In this document: one piece after another, positions 35,947 to 43,693 of the stretch
How the letters are laid out: each line of letters opens with the position of its first letter
How positions within the stretch are numbered: position 1 is the first letter of the stretch
Assembly (NCBI RefSeq): GCF_030817415.1
Contig: NZ_JAUSZI010000002.1
Location: 9,581,001-9,645,000 of the forward strand
From: Streptomyces umbrinus
Lineage (GTDB): Bacteria; Actinomycetota; Actinomycetes; Streptomycetales; Streptomycetaceae
Direction of reading: 5' to 3'
DNA length: 64,000 nt
Translations under genes and position numbers: made by a program
Notes under the pieces: model-generated
Database searches by the model: none
What the model saw: the letters and a program-made list of their open reading frames with translations, nothing else
What the model was told of the DNA's origin: nothing

Positions 35947-38940
35947 ATGCGCTTTCGCGGGAAGTCCATCCGCCGGAAGATCGTGGCGCTGTTGCTCGTG
36001 CCGCTGGTTTCCCTGACCGGGATCTGGGGCTTCGCCACCGTACTCACGGGGCGCGAGGTCAACCAGCTGTTCGACACGACGTTCATCGTCCAGGAGATCG
36101 GCTATCCGACCGAGGACGTCATCAGCGTCCTGCAGGACGAGCGCCGCCAGACGCTCGTCTATCTCGCCGACCCCCGGGCCTCCGAGGCACTCGCCGATCT
36201 GCGGCGCACCCGGACCGCCACCGACGAGGTCGTGTCGAAGATCCGTCGGAACGCCAAGGACGGAGACGTACGGGACGAGATGGGCACGGACACCACCGAG
36301 CGGCTCACCGCGCTCCTGGACGCCTTCGACGGCGTCGGTCCGCTGCGCCAGACCGTCGAGGACGGCACCGTCACCCGCGAGCAGGCTCTTTACCTCTACA
36401 ACCGCCTGGTGGACCCCTGTTACACCCTCCTGGCCAACCTCCAGGTCCTGGACAACGTGGACGTGGACAAGCAGGGTCGTGCCCTCGTCAACATGTCGCG
36501 CGCCCGTGAGCTGCTCGCCCGTGAGGACGCCCTCCTCGGCTCCGCCCTCGTCGTCGGCCGGGTGACCCGCGAGGAGGCCCGTGACGTCTCCGACCTCGTC
36601 GCCCAGCGCACGCTCATGTACGAGGTCGGCCTGCCGCTGCTGCCCACCACCGAGCGCGCACGCTACGACCGCTACTGGAAGAACGCCTCCACCGCACCGC
36701 TGCGCGTGGCCGAGCAGTCCGTCATCGCCTCCTCGCCCGGCGAGCCCCGCGGAGTCACCGCGAAGAGCTGGGACGGCGTCGCGGGCGACGTCCTCGACGG
36801 GCTCGACAAGCTCAACACCCAGGCGAGCGACCGCTTCCAGGACCGGGTGCGCCCCGTTGCGATCGGCGTCATCGTCAAGGCCGGCATCGCCGGGGTGCTG
36901 GGCCTGGGCGCGCTGCTGGTCTCGCTCTTCATGTCCGTACGCATCGGCCGCAGCCTCGTCCGCGACCTGCGCCGGCTCCGCCAGGAGGCCCACGAGACCG
37001 CCGGCGTACGGCTGCCCAGCGTGATGCGCCGCCTCTCCGCGGGCGAACAGGTCGACGTGGAGACCGAGGTCCCGCGTCTGGAGTACGAGAAGAACGAGAT
37101 CGGCGAGGTCAGCCAGGCCCTCAACATCCTGCAGCGGGCCGCCGTCGAGGCCGCCGTCAAACAGTCCGAGCTGCGCAGCGGCGTCTCCGAGGTCTTCGTG
37201 AACCTCGCCCGCCGCAGCCAGGTCCTGCTGCACAAGCAGCTCACCCTGCTCGACACCATGGAGCGCAGGACCGACGACACCGACGAACTCGCCGACCTGT
37301 TCCGCCTCGACCACCTGACGACCCGTATGCGCCGGCACGCCGAGGGCCTGGTGATCCTCTCCGGCGCCGCCCCGTCCCGGCAGTGGCGCAAACCCGTCCA
37401 GCTGATGGACGTCGTACGCGCCGCCGTCGCCGAGGTCGAGGACTACGAGCGCATCGAGGTACGGCGGCTGCCGCGGATGGCCGTCACCGGGTCCGCGGTC
37501 GCCGACGTCACCCACCTGGTGGCCGAACTCCTGGAGAACGCCACGGTGTTCTCGCCGCCGCACACGGCCGTCCAGGTGCTCGGCGAGCGTGTCGCCAACG
37601 GCTTCACCCTGGAGATCCACGACCGCGGCCTCGGCATGGCCGCGGAGGCGCTCCTCGACGCCAACCTGCGGCTCGCCGAGACCCCCGAGTTCGAACTCTC
37701 GGACACCGACCGGCTCGGTCTCTTCGTGGTCAGCCGGCTCGCCCAGCGGCAGAACGTCCGCGTCTCGCTGCAGCCGTCCCCGTACGGCGGCACCACCGCG
37801 GTGGTCTTCGTCCCGGACGCGCTCCTCTCGGACGACGTGCCCGACACGAACGGCATGGGCTTCCGGCTCGACCGGGCGCTCCCCTCGAAGAAGGACGGCG
37901 ACGAGAGCCGTACGGCGGCCCTGTCCCAGGTGCCGGTCACGCTGCCCGGCCGGACCGCCTCGATGCTGGACGGCCCTGTCGAACTCGAGGCGCCCGTCGA
38001 TCTGGACGCCCTCGGCGACTTCCCGGACGCCCTCGACGACCAGGACGCCGAACGAGGCGGCATCTTCCGCCCGCGCCGCTCCATCGCAGGGGTGCCGGGG
38101 GACCAGCAGCAGGCACGGCAGGATCCGCACGAGCCGTCGCACGCCGACGGAGGAGCCGAAGAGCCGTCCGGCGCGCCCGTACAGCTTCCGCGCCGCCGGA
38201 CCCCCAAGCTCGTCAGCTCCCACGGGCGCCCCGTGACCCAGACCAAGACGCGGCGCGACGAGGCGACGGACCGCGCGGACGCCGACGAGGTGACGGAACT
38301 GCCCCAGGCGGCCCGGGAGTCGTCCGAGCGGCCCGGCGTGCTGGAGGACCTGCCGAAGCGGTCGAGGAGCGTCAGGCGAGGACCGTCCCGCCGCGAGCCC
38401 GGGGACTCCCTCGGCTCCCGCCGGGACTCCGCGGACGACTGGCCCGGAGCCACCGACTCGGCGGACGGCGCTGTGGAGCGCCGTCAGGCGCTCGGACGCG
38501 GCGGCGGCCCCAGCGGCCCGGCGGGCCCCGACGAGGCGCTCACGCGCGGACCTGAGGCCGTCGAAGGCCGCCGGGACGCAGATGCCCCGGCCCTTCCGCA
38601 GCGCGCCTCGCGTCGCGGCGGCGAGTCGGGCGGCACTCATCCCGGTACTCCGGCCGGCGGCGGAACGCGCCCCGGCGCGGCTGCCGGGGGTGGCACCGGC
38701 GCGCTGCCCCGCCGTGTACGGCAGGCCAATCTGGCCCCTCAGCTCAAGGACGGCCCCGACCGGCGGGCGGCGCACGACGCGGTCCGCGGGGCGGAACCGA
38801 CGGAGCGCGACGCGGACGAAGTACGCAACCGTATGGCTTCGCTCCAGCGCGGCTGGCGACGCGGCCGTGAGGAGAACGCCGAGGGCGACGAGGCCCAGGA
38901 CGGCACAGCACCAGGAACGACTAAGGGAGACGGTCGATGA
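35947..38940 (+). CDS. cvnA: Conservon sensor histidine kinase-like protein CvnA (997 aa)
   Basis: Membrane sensor of a conservon. TM1 is near residues 10-30 (KIVALLLVPLVSLTGIWGF). A large extracytoplasmic nitrate/nitrite-sensing-type helical domain covers about 35-290. TM2 is about 300-330 (GVIVKAGIAGVLGLGALLVSLF), with a HAMP-like linker. The HATPase domain covers about 480-625: N box ELLENATVFSPPHT, DRGLGMAAEAL, and RLGLFVVSRLAQRQ. The last 370 residues are disordered, rich in Pro, Arg, Asp and Gly. ATG 35947 has GGGGGAGG just upstream. The stop overlaps cvnB (ATGA). It signals to CvnB, CvnC and the GTPase CvnD, which here is not adjacent. Confidence 0.92.
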   Translation: MRFRGKSIRRKIVALLLVPLVSLTGIWGFATVLTGREVNQLFDTTFIVQEIGYPTEDVISVLQDERRQTLVYLADPRASEALADLRRTRTATDEVVSKIRRNAKDGDVRDEMGTDTTERLTALLDAFDGVGPLRQTVEDGTVTREQALYLYNRLVDPCYTLLANLQVLDNVDVDKQGRALVNMSRARELLAREDALLGSALVVGRVTREEARDVSDLVAQRTLMYEVGLPLLPTTERARYDRYWKNASTAPLRVAEQSVIASSPGEPRGVTAKSWDGVAGDVLDGLDKLNTQASDRFQDRVRPVAIGVIVKAGIAGVLGLGALLVSLFMSVRIGRSLVRDLRRLRQEAHETAGVRLPSVMRRLSAGEQVDVETEVPRLEYEKNEIGEVSQALNILQRAAVEAAVKQSELRSGVSEVFVNLARRSQVLLHKQLTLLDTMERRTDDTDELADLFRLDHLTTRMRRHAEGLVILSGAAPSRQWRKPVQLMDVVRAAVAEVEDYERIEVRRLPRMAVTGSAVADVTHLVAELLENATVFSPPHTAVQVLGERVANGFTLEIHDRGLGMAAEALLDANLRLAETPEFELSDTDRLGLFVVSRLAQRQNVRVSLQPSPYGGTTAVVFVPDALLSDDVPDTNGMGFRLDRALPSKKDGDESRTAALSQVPVTLPGRTASMLDGPVELEAPVDLDALGDFPDALDDQDAERGGIFRPRRSIAGVPGDQQQARQDPHEPSHADGGAEEPSGAPVQLPRRRTPKLVSSHGRPVTQTKTRRDEATDRADADEVTELPQAARESSERPGVLEDLPKRSRSVRRGPSRREPGDSLGSRRDSADDWPGATDSADGAVERRQALGRGGGPSGPAGPDEALTRGPEAVEGRRDADAPALPQRASRRGGESGGTHPGTPAGGGTRPGAAAGGGTGALPRRVRQANLAPQLKDGPDRRAAHDAVRGAEPTERDADEVRNRMASLQRGWRRGREENAEGDEAQDGTAPGTTKGDGR

Positions 38941-39377
38941 CCGCACCGAAGGCCGCCGGCCACACCACGACCAGCTCGTCGACGGGGGAACTCAACTGGC
39001 TCCTCGACGACTTGGTGGCGCGTGTCGCCAGCATCCGCAAAGCACTCGTGCTCTCCGGGGACGGCCTCCCCACGGGGGTCTCCACCGACCTGACGAGGGA
39101 GGACAGCGAACATCTGGCCGCCGTCGCCTCCGGGTTCCACAGCCTCGCCAAGGGCGTCGGGCGCCACTTCGAGGCGGGCAGCGTCCGGCAGACCATCGTC
39201 GAACTGGACGAGGCCTTCCTGTTCGTCACGGCGGCGGGCGACGGCAGCTGCCTCGCGGTCCTCTCCGACTCCGACTCCGATGTCGGGCAGGTCGCGTACG
39301 AGATGACACTGCTGGTCAAGAGGGTCGGCGCACATCTGGCCGCCGCTCCACGCACCGAATTGCCCTCGGGCGGGTAG
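38937..39377 (+). CDS. cvnB: Roadblock/LC7 protein CvnB (146 aa)
   Basis: Roadblock/LC7-fold regulator of the conservon. Marks are ELNWLLDDLVARVASIRKALVLSGDGLPTG at the N-terminus, and later VRQTIVELDEAFLFVTAAGDGSCLAVL and VAYEMTLLVKRVGAHL. Such proteins dimerise and bind small GTPases, as MglB does with MglA. The start overlaps the cvnA stop (ATGA), and cvnC follows after 9 nt. The GTPase partner expected next is missing here and lies 7.7 kb away. Confidence 0.93.
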   Translation: MTAPKAAGHTTTSSSTGELNWLLDDLVARVASIRKALVLSGDGLPTGVSTDLTREDSEHLAAVASGFHSLAKGVGRHFEAGSVRQTIVELDEAFLFVTAAGDGSCLAVLSDSDSDVGQVAYEMTLLVKRVGAHLAAAPRTELPSGG

Positions 39378-39386
39378 TGGGATGGC

Positions 39387-39782
39387 ATGAGCGGAGACAG
39401 TCAGGGGATGTCCCACTGGTTCGACGACGAGGCCGGACCCGTGGTCCGTCCGTATGCCATGACACGCGGCCGCACCACCAGCGCGGCCCAGCACCGCCTC
39501 GACCTGATCGCGGTGGTCGTGACCGAGCTGCACGCCGACGACCCGGAGGCGGACCACTCGCTGTCTCCGGAACATGTGGACATCGTCGGGCTCTGCCGTG
39601 ACGCCCCCCAGTCGGTCGCCGAACTCGCCGCCGAACTCGACCTGCCCGTCGGGGTCGTACGCGTCCTCATCGGCGACCTCGTGGATGACGAGCTGGTCCA
39701 TGTGACGCGTCCGGTGCCACCGGCCGAGCTGCCGGACGAAAGCATTCTCCGCGATGTGATCAGCGGCCTCCGGGCCCTGTGA
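39387..39782 (+). CDS. cvnC: DUF742 protein CvnC (131 aa)
   Basis: DUF742-family conservon component. The N-terminal part has EAGPVVRPYAMTRGRTT, the typical opening. The C-terminal winged-helix-like part has LSPEHVDIVGLCRDAPQSVAELAAELDLPVGVVRVLIGDL. It is normally followed by the CvnD GTPase; here a terminator hairpin and a convergent carnitine operon follow instead. Length is normal, with no sign of truncation. Confidence 0.92.
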   Translation: MSGDSQGMSHWFDDEAGPVVRPYAMTRGRTTSAAQHRLDLIAVVVTELHADDPEADHSLSPEHVDIVGLCRDAPQSVAELAAELDLPVGVVRVLIGDLVDDELVHVTRPVPPAELPDESILRDVISGLRAL

Positions 39783-39789
39783 CGAGACC

Positions 39790-39816
39790 CGGAGGCCCGG
39801 CCGGTCCGGGCCTCCG
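39790..39816. terminator. Bidirectional hairpin terminator between cvnC and cdhB
   Basis: CGGAGGCCCGG-CCGGT-CCGGGCCTCCG is a perfect 11-bp stem with a 5-nt loop, starting 8 nt after the cvnC stop and 37 nt before the end of the convergent cdhB gene. It lacks a T-tract. Confidence 0.8.
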
Positions 39817-39852
39817 CGTCAGACGGCGCGGGGGCTTCGTGTCGGACAACCT

Positions 39853-40332
39853 TCAGACGACCCGGGCGATGGAACGCCCGGCCCACACGGGCGCCGTCTC
39901 CACCAGCGGGGCGAGCCGGTCGCGGACGCCCTCCGGGAACGGGGTGGCCCGTCCCGCCTTCTGGTCCACGTGGAGGGCGAGCAGTTCCGACGTGGCGACC
40001 ACCGTGGCGTCCGCGTCAGGTGCGGCATTCGCCGCGTCCAGGACGAACATCTCGTGTGTGAAGTGCGCCTTCTTGCCGCCCGCCCCGAGGATCCGGGTGC
40101 GGACTCCCAGGTGGGCCCCCTCGGGTACGTCCCGCAGATAGCGGATGTGCGACTCGACCGTGTAGAGCGAACAGCCGCTGTCCGCGCGGTACATGGCGTC
40201 CATCCCCGTCGCGTCCATCATCGCGTCGGTGGCGTGGCCGAAGACGAGGACGTAGAACGCCTCGCTCAAGTGCCCGTTGTAGTCGATCCACTCGGGGTGC
40301 ACGGTCTCGCGGAAGAGGGGCAGGGACGTCAT
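39853..40332 (-). CDS. cdhB: Betainyl-CoA thioesterase-like hot-dog protein CdhB (159 aa)
   Basis: Hot-dog thioesterase of the 4-hydroxybenzoyl-CoA thioesterase type. The conserved start HPEWIDYNGHLSEAFYVLVFGHATDAMM holds the catalytic-region Asp/Asn. It is followed by YTVESHIRYLRDVPEGAHLGVRTRIL. I chose ATG 40332 (MTSLPLF), which overlaps the cdhA stop (ATGA), over a longer upstream extension. Its place after cdhA and cdhC matches the Pseudomonas carnitine genes, where it releases glycine betaine from betainyl-CoA. Confidence 0.85.
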   Translation of the reverse strand: MTSLPLFRETVHPEWIDYNGHLSEAFYVLVFGHATDAMMDATGMDAMYRADSGCSLYTVESHIRYLRDVPEGAHLGVRTRILGAGGKKAHFTHEMFVLDAANAAPDADATVVATSELLALHVDQKAGRATPFPEGVRDRLAPLVETAPVWAGRSIARVV

Positions 40333-41330
40333 CGGGCGCCGGTCCCGGGCAGCCGGCCGGTGGCGCGCAGCACGTCTATGACCCCCTGGTCGCGCTCCGC
40401 GACGAGGTCCGCGATCGTCCGTCCGGCGGAGGCGTCCTCGCAGCCCGCGACGACGGCGTCGTAGAGCGCCCGGTCCAGCTCCGGGGCCTCCAGCCGGGTC
40501 CACGGGGACTTCAGGGACGGGCCGAAGTGGTCCAGCATGTGCGCCATGCCGCCCTCCCCGCCTGCCAGGGCGAAGGTGAGCATCGGGCCCATGAACGCCC
40601 AGCGCAGACCGGGGCCCTCGGTGATGGACCTGTCTATCTCACGCACCGTCGCCTCGCCGTTGGCGACCATGTGCAGGGCCTCCCGCCACAGCGCCTCCTG
40701 GAGACGGTTGGCGATGAAACCGGGGACCTCGCGCTCCATGGTGATCACGGACTTGCCCGCGACCTCGTAGAAGCGGGAGGCCCACTCGACCGCCGCCGCG
40801 TCCGTGTGCTCGCCGCCGACGACCTCGACGAGCGGGACGAGGTACGGCGGATTGAAGGGGTGGCCGACGACCAGCCGGCCCGGGGTGACGGCCTCCGTCT
40901 GCATGTCCGTCATCGGATAGCCGGACGTGGACGAGGCGATGACGATCCCGGCGGGCGTCGCCGCGTCCAGTTTCGTCAGCAGCTCGCGCTTGAGCTCCAG
41001 CTTCTCCGGGGCGCTCTCCTGCACGAACTGGGCGTCCGACACCGCCTCTTCGAGCGTGTCGGTGACCGTCAGACGGGCCGGGGAGGCGCCCGGGGCGAGG
41101 CCCAACTGCTGCAGCGCGGGCCACGCGGCGTCCACCAGACGGCGCAGCCGGGCCTCGGCGTCGGGCGCCGGGTCCCAGGCCCTGACGGCGTAGCCGCGGG
41201 CCAGGAAGTGGGCGACCCAGCCGCCGCCGATGACCCCGGCACCGACGCAGGCCACGGTGCGTACGTCCTGGGGGGCGGGCCGGGACACTGAGGTCTGTGT
41301 GGTGTCGGGGGAGTCTGAAGTGTGGGGCAC
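40329..41330 (-). CDS. cdhA: L-carnitine 3-dehydrogenase CdhA (333 aa)
   Basis: NAD-dependent 3-hydroxyacyl-CoA-dehydrogenase-like enzyme that oxidises L-carnitine to 3-dehydrocarnitine. The nucleotide motif is VACVGAGVIGGGWVAHFLARG. The active-site segments are SSTSGYPMTDMQ, VVGHPFNPPYLVPLVEVVGGEHT and EVPGFIANRLQEALWREALHMV, the carnitine-dehydrogenase form of the family pattern. GTG 41330 has AAGGAG 6 nt upstream. It lies between cdhC and cdhB. Confidence 0.87.
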   Translation of the reverse strand: MPHTSDSPDTTQTSVSRPAPQDVRTVACVGAGVIGGGWVAHFLARGYAVRAWDPAPDAEARLRRLVDAAWPALQQLGLAPGASPARLTVTDTLEEAVSDAQFVQESAPEKLELKRELLTKLDAATPAGIVIASSTSGYPMTDMQTEAVTPGRLVVGHPFNPPYLVPLVEVVGGEHTDAAAVEWASRFYEVAGKSVITMEREVPGFIANRLQEALWREALHMVANGEATVREIDRSITEGPGLRWAFMGPMLTFALAGGEGGMAHMLDHFGPSLKSPWTRLEAPELDRALYDAVVAGCEDASAGRTIADLVAERDQGVIDVLRATGRLPGTGAR

Positions 41331-41466
41331 CAAGGGCTCCTTGAGGGCTCGGCGTGGGGGGCGTGTCGGGACGGCGGCTGTGGCCGGTGGTCTGTGAGGC
41401 GCACGGTCTCGGTGGGGCGCGAGGCCCCGATGGAGCGCGCGATCGGCGCGCTCCGGGCTCCGCGGG

Positions 41467-42360
41467 TCAGCCACGTGGCTTGAGGCCGAGCCTCAGCCGG
41501 GCCTCGTCCGGCGTCGCGACGCGGGCCCCCATCGCCTCGACGATCGTCACCGCGCGCTCGACCAGTTGCGCGTTGGTCGCCTTGACGCCCTTGCCGAGGT
41601 AGAGGTTGTCCTCCAGACCGACCCGGACGTGCCCGCCGAGCAGCACCGACTGGGCGACCCACGGCATCTGCATCCGCCCGAGGGCGAAGCTGGCCCACTG
41701 GGCGCCCTCCGGCAGCATGTTCACCATCGACTGCAGTACGCCCGGATCGGCGGGCGCGCCCCAAGGGATGCCCATGCACAGCTGGAAGACGGTCGGATCG
41801 TCCAGCAGCCCCTCGGTGCGCAACTGCTTGGCGAACCAGAGGTGCCCGGTGTCGAAGATCTCCAACTCGGGCCGTACGCCCAGCTCCTGGATGCGCCTCG
41901 CCCCCGTACGGAGCATGTCCGGGGTGGACACATAGAGGTTCGAGCCGTCGCCGAAGTTGAGGGAGCCGCAGTCCAGCGTGCAGATGTCGGGCAGCAGGTC
42001 CTCGACGTGCGGCAACCGGTCGAGTCCGCCCACGAGGTCGGTGCCGGGCAGGTGCCTCAGCGGCTCCTCCGGGTCGATGACCAGGTCGCCGCCCATGCCC
42101 GCGGTCAGGTTGACGACGACGTCCGTGCCGGTCTCCCTGATGCGCTCGACGACCTCCCGGTACAGCCGCGGGTCACGGGAGGGCGCCCCCGTCTCCGGAT
42201 CGCGCACGTGGATATGGACTGCGGCCGCTCCGGCATCCGCTGCCTCGACGGCGGAGCGGGCGATCTGCTCGGGGGTCACGGGGACGTGCGGGCTCTTCCG
42301 CACGGTGTCGCCGGCACCGGTGAGGGCGCACGTGATGATGACGTCCTGGTTCATGGTCAT
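41467..42360 (-). CDS. cdhC: BKACE-family 3-dehydrocarnitine cleavage enzyme CdhC (297 aa)
   Basis: Beta-keto acid cleavage enzyme. With acetyl-CoA it converts 3-dehydrocarnitine to betainyl-CoA and acetoacetate. The zinc-site motif is VHIHVRDP (His49, His51). The start [12 protein letters not shown], the segments [19 protein letters not shown] and [16 protein letters not shown], and the length are typical. ATG 42360 has GGAGG 7 nt upstream. It is the first gene of the operon, preceded by an IclR-type site. The acetoacetate formed could be activated by the synthetase at 59059-61026. Confidence 0.88.
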   Translation of the reverse strand: MTMNQDVIITCALTGAGDTVRKSPHVPVTPEQIARSAVEAADAGAAAVHIHVRDPETGAPSRDPRLYREVVERIRETGTDVVVNLTAGMGGDLVIDPEEPLRHLPGTDLVGGLDRLPHVEDLLPDICTLDCGSLNFGDGSNLYVSTPDMLRTGARRIQELGVRPELEIFDTGHLWFAKQLRTEGLLDDPTVFQLCMGIPWGAPADPGVLQSMVNMLPEGAQWASFALGRMQMPWVAQSVLLGGHVRVGLEDNLYLGKGVKATNAQLVERAVTIVEAMGARVATPDEARLRLGLKPRG

Positions 42361-42424
42361 GTGGGGGCCTCCGCTGTGCGGGGGTGGGTTTCGGGTGGGA
42401 CGGTTGCTCGCATGGCGTTCATGC

Positions 42425-42440
42425 GTCGCATATAACGAAC
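42425..42440. promoter_or_regulatory. IclR-type operator candidate upstream of cdhC
   Basis: GTCGCATATAACGAAC lies 65-80 bp upstream of cdhC. It resembles the sites of the choline island (GTGCGCCATACGAAAC). The reverse strand includes TTATAT, a possible -10 box, so a bound regulator would cover the promoter. Confidence 0.45.
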
Positions 42441-42589
42441 ATGCCGCCTGGAGTCGTCGTCCGTCAAGGGCGCCCGCCGAGGGCACCGGCGGGGGAGCAC
42501 TGCGCCACCCCCGGTGCTGGTCCCGCGGCTACTGCCGGACCACCGGCACTGCCCGCTCCTCCGAGGAACCGGCCGCCCGCCCCGAGGTG

Positions 42590-43456
42590 TCACAACGCGC
42601 GTGCCGCCCGCGCCACTTCGTCGGCCGCGCCACACGCCAGCGCGCCCAGCGCCGGGAAACGGGACTCGGGCACCCGGTCCTGCGGGCCCCAGATGCTGAG
42701 CACGGCGAACGGCCGGTCGCGGGTGCCGAGGACGGGTGCGGACACCCCGTACAGATTCCGCTCCATCTCACCCGCGCACACGCTGTATCCGCGCTCCCGC
42801 GTCTCAGCCAGCTCCGCGCGCAGCCGCCCCCGGTCGGCGATCGTCGTGTCGGTGTACGCGGTCAGCGGCTCGGCCAGCAGCACGTCCACCTCCTCCGCCG
42901 GCAGCCAGGCCAGCAGCGCCTTCCCGGTCGAGGTGGCGTGCAGCGGCGCCTGCCGCCCGAGCCACTTGGCGCTGAGGACCACCGGGGGAGTCACCTCGTC
43001 GACGTACGTCAGCCCGAGCTGCTGCACCACCGCGAGGTTGGCCGTCTCGCCCGTCTGCTCGCAGACCTGGCGCAGGATGCCGTGCGAGCGCCGGATCAGC
43101 CCGTCGAACCCGGCGGCCGAGGCCATCCGGGCGACCGCGAAACCCACGGTGTAACGGCTGGTCAGCGGATCGCGCTCGACCAGGCCGTACTGCTCCATGG
43201 TGGACAGCAGCCGCCAGGCCGTGGCCCGGTTGAGCCCGCAGCGGCTTGCGAGATTCGTCGCGGTGTCGCCGTCCGGCGCGCTGTCCGCCGTCGCCTCCAG
43301 CAGCGTGATCGCGCGCTCCAGGGACTGGACCTTGCCGGATGATCCACCGGGCTCGGCGAGGCGCGAGGCGGTGCCGTCAGTGCCGTCGGCGGTGCTGGTG
43401 CTGGTACTTGTGTCTGTGTCGCTGTCGTGGGCGCGAGGGGGCTTGGGCGTAGGCAT
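42590..43456 (-). CDS. IclR-family regulator of the carnitine operon (288 aa)
   Basis: A Ser/Thr/Asp-rich leader of about 35 residues precedes the winged helix (VQSLERAITLLEATADSAPDGDTATNLASRCGLNRATAWRLLSTMEQYGLV). The effector domain has WLGRQAPLHATSTGKALLAWLP and the end block FAVLSIWGP. It is a paralogue of the choline-island IclR; both share the LGR(R/Q)(T/A)PLHATS(S/T)GK block. It lies upstream of cdhC on the same strand. AGGAG precedes ATG 43456. Carnitine or betaine is the likely effector, by context. Confidence 0.86.
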   Translation of the reverse strand: MPTPKPPRAHDSDTDTSTSTSTADGTDGTASRLAEPGGSSGKVQSLERAITLLEATADSAPDGDTATNLASRCGLNRATAWRLLSTMEQYGLVERDPLTSRYTVGFAVARMASAAGFDGLIRRSHGILRQVCEQTGETANLAVVQQLGLTYVDEVTPPVVLSAKWLGRQAPLHATSTGKALLAWLPAEEVDVLLAEPLTAYTDTTIADRGRLRAELAETRERGYSVCAGEMERNLYGVSAPVLGTRDRPFAVLSIWGPQDRVPESRFPALGALACGAADEVARAARAL

Positions 43457-43517
43457 TCCTTGGCTCCTGACGGTACCGGCTTGACTTCGGTCCAGCTTCT
43501 CATCATCCGTTCAGCTA

Positions 43518-43534
43518 TCGCGCTATGTGAACGA
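43518..43534. promoter_or_regulatory. IclR-type operator candidate between the divergent iclR and oxoprolinase genes
   Basis: TCGCGCTATGTGAACGA shares GCGCTATG and GAAC with site 2 of the choline operon (GTTGCGCTATGAGGAAC). It lies 62 bp upstream of the carnitine iclR gene and could mediate autoregulation and control of the rightward oxoprolinase gene. Confidence 0.45.
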
Positions 43535-43693
43535 CCAAGTGATCAGAGGAGAGGCCGGCCATGGTGCCTGCGCCGAGAAGTGCCCCCCGCTCCGGACCGA
43601 ACGCCGAGGTGCCGGACCCCGATATGATCTGACCGATCGTCGAAAGGCACCTCCGGCTCAGGGTCGGAGCAGCGCGACATCGGGGAGACAGAC

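Noticed and set aside
35524..38946. Upstream extension of the minus-strand frame ending at 34738 (over 1100 extra codons)
   Set aside because: This part is antisense to cvnA and lacks protein-like features. Only the last 261 codons (34738-35523) look real.
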